Positions 34,788 to 39,563 of a DNA stretch of 39,563 bases are shown in pieces. Within the stretch, counting starts at the first letter, position 1. Each line of letters starts with the position of its first letter. Position numbers and translations under genes: made by a program. Under the pieces are notes generated by a model. That model had not been told where the DNA came from. It saw nothing but the letters and a program-made list of their open reading frames with translations, and did not search any database. The stretch is taken from contig NZ_MAXF01000149.1 of the NCBI RefSeq assembly GCF_001704635.1, positions 1 through 39,563 on the forward strand, read 5' to 3'. The stretch comes from Streptomyces sparsogenes (GTDB lineage Bacteria; Actinomycetota; Actinomycetes; Streptomycetales; Streptomycetaceae).

Positions 34788-35542
34788 CGCGACTCGCCCA
34801 GGAAATAGCGCCGGTAGCGGTCGTTCATCCGCTCCGTGTCCAGCAGCACGAAGAAGTCGGCGTCGTCGAAGTCCCGTTCGTGCTGCGGCGCCCCGCACAG
34901 CCAGGCACCGAGCCGCAGATAACCGCGCAGCAGGGGCGGCAGCGCGGCGTAGCCCGGCTCGGCGACCAGTGCCCGAGCGGGCATCCACGGGTCGTGCGGG
35001 CGCACCCGCAGCTCGGGCGGCGCGGCGTGCCGGGTGGTGGCCAGCAGCCAGGCGTTCGCCGCGGCCTGCCCGCCGTCGGCCAGCGGCACGGAGGCGCAGC
35101 CCGCCAGATAGCGGTGTCCGGACAACAGCACATACCGGGCGAGCCCGGCCCACATCAGATTGATCACCGCGCCCGAGCGGTGGTCGGGGTGCACACACGC
35201 CCGGCCCGCCTCGACCATCGACGCGCGGACGTGGCCCGGTATCCCGCGCAGATCGAACTCGGTCTCCGAGTACAGCCGCTCGCCGCGCCCGGGCGGCAGC
35301 AGCCGGTAGGTGCCGACCACGGTGTCCGTCGCCGTGTCCGTGACGATCAGATGGTCCGTCACCTCGTCGAACTCGTCCATGTCCCGGCCGGGCACGGGCG
35401 TGTGCAGCCGGGCCCCCCTCTCCTGCCCGAAGACCTGGTAGCGCAGCCGCTGCGCGGCGTGGATCCGCTCCTCGGTGTCCGCGATCGAGGTGACGTAGGA
35501 GCCGGCGGCCGCCGGGGCCGGGGGTGTCGAGAGCACGGTCAT
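34784..35542 (-). CDS. olsB: GNAT-like N-acyltransferase, ornithine lipid step 1
   Basis: A 252-residue protein of the OlsB (ornithine-ACP N-acyltransferase) type, related in fold to GNAT and autoinducer synthases: RLRYQVFGQERGA, DEFDEVTDHLIVTD, VVGTYRLLPPG, YSETEFDLRGI, EAGRACVHPDHRSGAVINLM. It transfers a 3-hydroxyacyl chain from ACP to ornithine. GGAG lies seven bases before ATG 35542. Coupled to olsA. A hemolysin-like acetyltransferase label is often given to such proteins. Confidence 0.88.
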   Translation of the reverse strand: MTVLSTPPAPAAAGSYVTSIADTEERIHAAQRLRYQVFGQERGARLHTPVPGRDMDEFDEVTDHLIVTDTATDTVVGTYRLLPPGRGERLYSETEFDLRGIPGHVRASMVEAGRACVHPDHRSGAVINLMWAGLARYVLLSGHRYLAGCASVPLADGGQAAANAWLLATTRHAAPPELRVRPHDPWMPARALVAEPGYAALPPLLRGYLRLGAWLCGAPQHERDFDDADFFVLLDTERMNDRYRRYFLGESR

Positions 35543-35687
35543 TCCTGTTCTCCGTTCAGGGGGATCGAGCACCGGCGAAGTTCGTGGAATGGCTTCGCCA
35601 GTGTCGCCCCGGGACGAGAACGCGGCAGTGTCCGGACGGTGATTCGGCGGCTGCGGGTCGATGACGAACGTGTGCCGCGCCCGGTGG

Positions 35688-36341
35688 CTACCGCTCCCCG
35701 GTGTCCGGCAGCGGGAAGCCGAGGGCGCGGGCCGCGTCGGCGGGGGTGGGCTGGGACCACAGGTCCACGACGGACCGCGCCGAGGCGAGCGAGCGGGTCT
35801 CGGCCCGGTCCAGGTAGAGCGTGCCGTCGAGGTGGTCGGTCTCGTGCTGGACGATGCGCGCGGGCCACCCCGTGAACTCCTCGTCCAGCTCGCGCCCCCG
35901 CTCGTCCTGCCCCCGCAGCCGGACCCGCTCCGGGCGGGCCACCACGGCCTGCCAGCCGGGCACGCTCAGACAGCCCTCGAAGAACGCCACCTCGCGCCCG
36001 GGGTCGCCCACCGGCTCGTACGCGGGGTTGACCAGCACCCGGTACGGCTGCGGCACCCGCCCGCGCGCCTCGCGCACCTCCTCGGCCACCTCGGCCGGGT
36101 CCTCGATGACCGCGATCCGCAGCGGAACGCCGATCTGCGGGGCGGCCAGCCCCACTCCCGGGGCGGCGTGCATGGTCTCCCGCATCGCCCGCAGCAGCCG
36201 GTCCAGCAGCTCGGCGGGCAGCTGCCCGTCGTACGGGAGGGCGGGGCGGCGCAGGACCGGGACGCCCGCGGAGAGGATCGGCAGCGGGCGGGGCCCGGCG
36301 AGGAGTTCGTCGACGAGGTCGGGCAGCGGGGTGGTCGGCAT
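35688..36341 (-). CDS. def: Peptide deformylase
   Basis: A 217-residue metal enzyme that removes the formyl group from nascent proteins. All three motifs are present: GVGLAAPQIG (62-71), EGCLS with the metal Cys124, and QHETDHLDG with His166, Glu167 and His170. ATG 36341 begins MPTTPLPD; no strong ribosome site is visible. No fmt neighbour, so it is probably one of several paralogues, as is usual in Streptomyces. Confidence 0.95.
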   Translation of the reverse strand: MPTTPLPDLVDELLAGPRPLPILSAGVPVLRRPALPYDGQLPAELLDRLLRAMRETMHAAPGVGLAAPQIGVPLRIAVIEDPAEVAEEVREARGRVPQPYRVLVNPAYEPVGDPGREVAFFEGCLSVPGWQAVVARPERVRLRGQDERGRELDEEFTGWPARIVQHETDHLDGTLYLDRAETRSLASARSVVDLWSQPTPADAARALGFPLPDTGER

Positions 36342-36375
36342 GGGGACAGACTGACAAGGGCCGGGCCGCCTCGGC

Positions 36376-36411
36376 AAACGCCGGGCCGGCAGGGGAAACG
36401 CCGGGCCGGCA
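36376..36411. repeat. Two direct repeats upstream of the deformylase gene
   Basis: AAACGCCGGGCCGGCA occurs at 36376-36391 and 36396-36411 (20-base period), 35-70 bases upstream of the deformylase start, where promoter elements would be expected. Confidence 0.8.
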
Positions 36412-36453
36412 CGGCGAACGGGACGGCGCGCCCCCTGCGGCCCGACGGGACCG

Positions 36454-36482
36454 ACGGGTGAAGACGGGTGAAGACGGGTGAA
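36454..36482. repeat. Three tandem copies of a 10-bp unit
   Basis: ACGGGTGAAG is repeated three times, the last imperfect. It lies in the 316-base gene-free stretch 36342-36657, which also holds the 16-bp direct repeats, the stem-loops at 36573-36639, and no convincing ORF. Confidence 0.85.
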
Positions 36483-36572
36483 CAACGCGGGGCCGCGGTC
36501 CGTACTCCCCGTCGAGCCACCGGGAGCCCACGCCCCCGGGGGCTCTCCGGGTCGCCCCGTGATCCGGATCGG

Positions 36573-36619
36573 CTGCCGCTCCGCGGTGACTCTCCCCGTT
36601 GTGCGCCGGGGAGCGGCAG
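36573..36619. other. Nested, competing stem-loops downstream of the XRE gene
   Basis: CTGCCGCTCC (36573-36582) pairs with GGAGCGGCAG (36610-36619), while CTCCCC (36592-36597) pairs with GGGGAG (36608-36613); the two right arms overlap, so only one stem can form. A further GCCCC-GGGC-GGGGC stem (36626-36639) lies next to the XRE stop and is a candidate terminator. Confidence 0.55.
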
Positions 36620-36657
36620 TCTTCGGCCCCGGGCGGGGCGTCCCTTGACGAGAAGCT

Positions 36658-37266
36658 TCAGGCGTCCTCCTGGGACGAGCCGCCGGTGCGGGCCCGTACG
36701 TGCATCCGCTCGCCCTGGGCCCCGAAGATGCTCAGGACCTCGACGGGCTGATCGCCCGCGCTGGCGAAGCCATGGGGGACCCGGGTGTCGAACTCGGCGG
36801 CCTCACCGGCGGTCAGGATCAGGTCGTGCTCGCCCAGCGCGAGGCGCAGCCGGCCGGAGAGCACGTACACCCAGTCGTATCCCTCGTGCACCTTCTGCTC
36901 CAGCCGACCCCCCTCGGGCGCGGTCCGGCCGGGAAGGATCATCTTGTAGGCGTGCAGCCCGCCGAGGTGGCGGGTCAGCGGCACGAAGACCCTCCCGCTC
37001 CGGGTGAAGGGCCGCGGGTGGATCCGGGGGTCCCCGGTGGGGGGCGCGCCGACCAGCTCGTCCAGCGGCACCTGATGGGCCCGGGCCAGGGGCAGCAGCA
37101 GCTCCAGGGTCGGCTTGCGCAGCCCCGACTCCAGCCGCGAGAGGGTGCTCACCGAGATCCCGGTGTTCTCGCTCAGCTGGGACAGCGTGGAGCCGCGCGC
37201 CTGGCGCAGCGCGCGCAGCCGCGGCCCGACACCGGTCAGTACGTGGGTGAAGTCGTCGTCCGACAT
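36658..37266 (-). CDS. XRE-family regulator with cupin domain
   Basis: A 202-residue regulator. Helix-turn-helix at about 10-65 (LRALRQARGSTLSQLSENTG, SVSTLSRLESG), then a cupin effector domain at about 115-190 (HEGYDWVYVLSGRLRLALG, GEAAEFDTRVPHGF). ATG 37266 (MSDDDF) was chosen; an upstream in-frame start would run into the promoter. Such regulators often control the divergent metabolic gene, here a zinc alcohol dehydrogenase, and bind a small ligand through the cupin. A palindrome and a TTGACA lie just upstream. Confidence 0.9.
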   Translation of the reverse strand: MSDDDFTHVLTGVGPRLRALRQARGSTLSQLSENTGISVSTLSRLESGLRKPTLELLLPLARAHQVPLDELVGAPPTGDPRIHPRPFTRSGRVFVPLTRHLGGLHAYKMILPGRTAPEGGRLEQKVHEGYDWVYVLSGRLRLALGEHDLILTAGEAAEFDTRVPHGFASAGDQPVEVLSIFGAQGERMHVRARTGGSSQEDA

Positions 37267-37274
37267 CCTGCTAT

Positions 37275-37289
37275 TTGCCGGTGCGGCAA
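37275..37289. promoter_or_regulatory. Palindromic operator between XRE and alcohol dehydrogenase genes
   Basis: TTGCCG-GTG-CGGCAA is a perfect 6-bp inverted repeat nine bases upstream of the XRE start. On the minus strand a TTGACA box lies just upstream of it (about 37297-37302), so a bound protein would block that promoter. Likely autoregulatory site. Confidence 0.6.
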
Positions 37290-37403
37290 GCGGTTTTGTC
37301 AAGGGATCGTTCCGCGCGGGCGCGGTGGGCCTGTTTCCTCCGCCTCGGCCTGGGCACCCCGGTACCCGGCAAGGTCATCCTGTCGCCCAGGAAGAGAGCA
37401 ACC

Positions 37404-38693
37404 ATGAAAGCTGTCGTATGGCACTCCGTAGGCGACATCCGTCTCGAGGACGTGCACGAACCCAAGATCCAGGACGCGAACGACGCGATCGTCCGGATCA
37501 CCACCTCGGCGATCTGCGGCACCGATCTGCACTTCGTCCGGGGCACCATGACGGGCATGCGGGAGGGCCGGATCCTCGGCCACGAGGCGGTGGGCATCGT
37601 CGAAGAGGTGGGCGGGGGCGTGCGTAACTTCCGCCCCGGGGACCGGGTGGTGGTGCCCTCCACCGTCGCCTGCGGGGTCTGCAGCTACTGCCGGGCGGGC
37701 TACCACGCCCAGTGCGACCAGGCCAACCCGCAGGGGCGGCTCGCGGGCACCACCTTCTTCGGCGGCCCCGAGGCGGCCGGCGGACTCGACGGGCTCCAGG
37801 CGGAGTACGCCCGGGTCCCGTACGCGAACACCGGGCTCGTGCCGCTGCCCGACTCGGTGGACGACGCCCAGGCCATCCTGCTCTCGGACATCTATCCCAC
37901 CTCGTGGTTCTGCGCCAAGCTGGCCGAGGTGGGCACGGGCGACACGGTCGTGGTGCTGGGCGCGGGCCCCGTCGGCCAGGCCGCCATCGCCTGTGCCCGG
38001 CTGTGCGGGGCGGGCCGGGTCATCGTCGTGGACGGGGTCGCGGACCGGCTGGAGCTGGCCCAGCGGCAGCACGCCGAGACCGTCGACTTCAACGCCGAGG
38101 AGCCGGTGTCCGCCATCCGCGAGCTGACCGCCGGCATCGGCGCCGACCGGGTCATCGACGCCGTCGGCATCGACGCCGCGTGCCCGGACCACGGCCCCGC
38201 GGCCGACAGCCTGGCCGGGCAGCGGGACGAGTTCGCCCACGAGGTCCGGGAGACCGCCCCCGAGCAGAACCCCGACGACCAGGGCACCTGGCGGCCCGGA
38301 GACGCCCCGTCGCTGGCCACCCGCTGGGGCATCCAGATGGCCGCCAAGGCCGGCACGCTGGGCATCGTGGGCGTCTACCCGCCGCAGGCCCAGCACTTCC
38401 CGATCGGCGAGGCGTTCCAGAAGAACCTCACCGTGAAGATGGGCAACTGCCACCACCGCCACTACCTGCCCCACCTGGTCTCGATGGTCGCCTCCGGCGA
38501 ACTCGACCCCTCCCCGCTGATCACCCACTGGTCGGGCACCCAGGACGCCATCGAGGCGTATCGCGCGTTCGACCGCCGCGAGCAGGGCTGGACCAAGGTG
38601 GCCCTGGGCATCGGCGGTCCCGGCAGCGTGGCCCCGGGCCGGGGCGCGGCGGCCGGGACCGGCGCGGCCACCACCGCGGGGGCCCACGGCTGA
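37404..38693 (+). CDS. Zinc-dependent alcohol dehydrogenase
   Basis: A 429-residue medium-chain dehydrogenase. Catalytic zinc: Cys38 in ICGTDLH and His60-Glu61 in LGHEAVG. Structural zinc: Cys90, 93, 96 and 104 (ACGVCSYC, HAQC). Rossmann motif VLGAGPVGQAA (about 195). An insertion of about 50 residues (DHGPAADSLAG to GDAPSLATRW) before MAAKAGTLGIVGVYPP is longer than in simple ADHs and resembles the formaldehyde-dehydrogenase-like branch. A Gly/Ala-rich tail ends the protein. GGAAGAGAG precedes ATG 37404. Divergent from the XRE-cupin gene, its likely regulator. Substrate unknown. Confidence 0.92.
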   Translation: MKAVVWHSVGDIRLEDVHEPKIQDANDAIVRITTSAICGTDLHFVRGTMTGMREGRILGHEAVGIVEEVGGGVRNFRPGDRVVVPSTVACGVCSYCRAGYHAQCDQANPQGRLAGTTFFGGPEAAGGLDGLQAEYARVPYANTGLVPLPDSVDDAQAILLSDIYPTSWFCAKLAEVGTGDTVVVLGAGPVGQAAIACARLCGAGRVIVVDGVADRLELAQRQHAETVDFNAEEPVSAIRELTAGIGADRVIDAVGIDAACPDHGPAADSLAGQRDEFAHEVRETAPEQNPDDQGTWRPGDAPSLATRWGIQMAAKAGTLGIVGVYPPQAQHFPIGEAFQKNLTVKMGNCHHRHYLPHLVSMVASGELDPSPLITHWSGTQDAIEAYRAFDRREQGWTKVALGIGGPGSVAPGRGAAAGTGAATTAGAHG

Positions 38694-38713
38694 CCGCCGC
38701 TGACCGTCGCACC

Positions 38714-38802
38714 GCCGGTTTCCCGCCCTGCCGTTTCCCCGCCCGCCGGTTTCCCGCCCCGCCGGTTTCCCCCCGCCGGATTCCCGGCCGCGGTTTTCCC
38801 CC
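38714..38802. repeat. Degenerate tandem repeat downstream of the dehydrogenase gene
   Basis: About six copies of a 14-16-base unit close to GCCGGTTTCCCGCCC, getting more divergent to the right. It fills most of the 157-base gap before the ChaB-like gene. Confidence 0.8.
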
Positions 38803-38850
38803 GCCGCGGCCGGGTACCCGCGCGGTGTTCAGCAGTGGAGGTGATCGACC

Positions 38851-39258
38851 ATGCCTGGACGCGAGGAGCTTCCCTCGACGCTGGAGCGCTCCGCCGAGGA
38901 GGCCCAGCGCACCTGGATCAAGGCCCATGACTCGGCCGTCGAGCAGTACGGTGAGGGTGAGCGGGCCCACCGGGTGGCGTACGGAGCCCTCAAGCACCGT
39001 TTCGAGAAGGTCGGGGACCACTGGGAGCGCAAGGAGAAGGGGCGCAAGGGGCCGTCCGATCCGCGGTCCGCGCGGCCGCGCGGAGCCGGCGGCCGCAGCG
39101 GCGAAGGCGTCGACGAGCAGTCCTCCAAGCAGCATCTGTACGACGTGGCCAAGCGGTTGGACATCGGCGGCCGGTCGCAGATGAGCAAGTCGGACCTGCT
39201 CGAGGCCATCCGTAAGGAGAACCGCACGCGCACCCGCCAGGCGCGCGAGGACGGCTGA
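38851..39258 (+). CDS. ChaB-domain protein with C-terminal Rho-N-like domain
   Basis: A 135-residue basic protein. Residues 1-60 are ChaB-like (LPSTLERSAEEAQRTWIKAH, AHRVAYGALKHRFEKVGDHW). After a flexible Arg/Gly/Ser linker, residues about 92-125 are a Rho N-terminal/SAP-like motif (KQHLYDVAKRLDIGGRSQMS, KSDLLEAIRKENR), suited to nucleic acid binding. GGAGG lies nine bases before ATG 38851. The family is common in Streptomyces and its role is unclear. Confidence 0.88.
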   Translation: MPGREELPSTLERSAEEAQRTWIKAHDSAVEQYGEGERAHRVAYGALKHRFEKVGDHWERKEKGRKGPSDPRSARPRGAGGRSGEGVDEQSSKQHLYDVAKRLDIGGRSQMSKSDLLEAIRKENRTRTRQAREDG

Positions 39259-39380
39259 CCGGCCGTCGCCGCGCCACCCGGCGCCTCGCCGCGCGCGGCG
39301 AGGCGGGGCACGGCCGCAGTGCGGCGCCGGCGACTCCTCAGCCGCGGCTCCCGGCGCGCGCCCGTCCCTGCCATCGCCCG

Positions 39381-39414
39381 CCGCCCCTGACCCTTGCCAC
39401 CGGGTCAGGGGCGG
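39381..39414 (+). terminator. Perfect 13-bp terminator hairpin after the ChaB-like gene
   Basis: CCGCCCCTGACCC and GGGTCAGGGGCGG pair perfectly around an 8-base loop, followed by TTCC. It is 122 bases after the stop. Its right arm is also the first unit of the tandem repeat that runs to the window end. Confidence 0.75.
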
Positions 39415-39563
39415 TTCCGGTCAGGGGCGGTTGCGGTCAGGGTGGGATCCGGTCAGGGGCGGTTCCGGTCAGGGTGGGCTCCGGTCAGGTGCGGTTCCGG
39501 TCAAGGGCGGTTCCGGGTCAGGGGCGGTTCCGGTCAGGGTGGGCTCCGGTCAGGGCGGATCCC
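39403..39563. repeat. Tandem repeat of about ten 16-bp units at the window end
   Basis: Units follow GGTCAGGGGCGGTTCC with variants such as GGTCAGGGTGGGCTCC and GGTCAAGGGCGGTTCC, the latter followed by an extra G. The array continues past the window edge as far as can be seen. The region 39259-39563 holds no gene on this side. Confidence 0.93.

Noticed and set aside
39403..39563. CRISPR array
   Set aside because: The 16-bp units are directly joined with no unique spacers and no cas genes are present.

Overview
The window is about 39.6 kb of very GC-rich DNA with strong G/C third-position codon bias, GTG/TTG starts, SpoIIE-type phosphatases, an NarL-type two-component pair, a PAS-LuxR regulator, a ChaB/Rho-N protein and a CU044_5270-type anti-sigma-like protein. 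This points to a Streptomyces or a close relative. No rRNA, tRNA, CRISPR array, transposase or integrase was seen.

Layout. 1-7.1 kb: the 3' end of a SpoIIE phosphatase/anti-sigma kinase gene, then a three-gene minus-strand set (a VWA protein with an HExxH motif, a tandem-AAA MoxR-like ATPase, and a large internally duplicated protein). 7.2-8.8 kb: gltD without an adjacent gltB. 9.0-11.2 kb: a compact plus-strand cassette of a 16-cysteine double-psi-barrel-like protein, a Tat-exported protein and a MauE/DoxX-like membrane protein. 11.1-14.5 kb: a giant PAS-GAF-HisKA-HATPase-REC-GAF-SpoIIE hybrid. 14.6-22.0 kb: a YihY/BrkB membrane protein, a Tat-exported metallo-beta-lactamase-fold protein, a class-A-like serine hydrolase divergent from a LysR gene, a histidine kinase/response regulator pair and a class-C-like lipoprotein. 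22.05-25.8 kb: a minus-strand RiPP operon made of a 45-residue precursor (a short ORF), a radical SAM/SPASM maturase, a PqqD-like RRE and an ABC exporter pair. 26.3-29.3 kb: a Mut7-C protein, a membrane SpoIIE phosphatase and an Fpg/Nei glycosylase. 29.4-33.0 kb: a sigma factor/CU044_5270 pair divergent from a stand-alone ctaD, the two start regions forming a long inverted repeat. 33.1-39.3 kb: PAS-LuxR, olsBA (ornithine lipids), peptide deformylase, XRE-cupin divergent from a zinc alcohol dehydrogenase, and ChaB/Rho-N. The right end is a tandem repeat that begins in a terminator arm.

Best candidates for an undescribed system. (1) The RiPP operon: its leader has the PqqA spacing W-x-K-P-x7-G-x-E, but the region where PqqA has its cross-linked Tyr is replaced by a C-S-C-D-C core and a Gly-rich tail, and an attenuator hairpin separates precursor from maturase. 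(2) The VWA/AAA/duplicated-repeat triad. (3) The Cys-rich/Tat/MauE-like cassette, whose logic recalls MauE-assisted disulfide formation in methylamine dehydrogenase. (4) The 25-bp perfect inverted repeat that gives ctaD and a divergent sigma factor the same leader and start codon. Product names come from motif reading alone; no database search was run.
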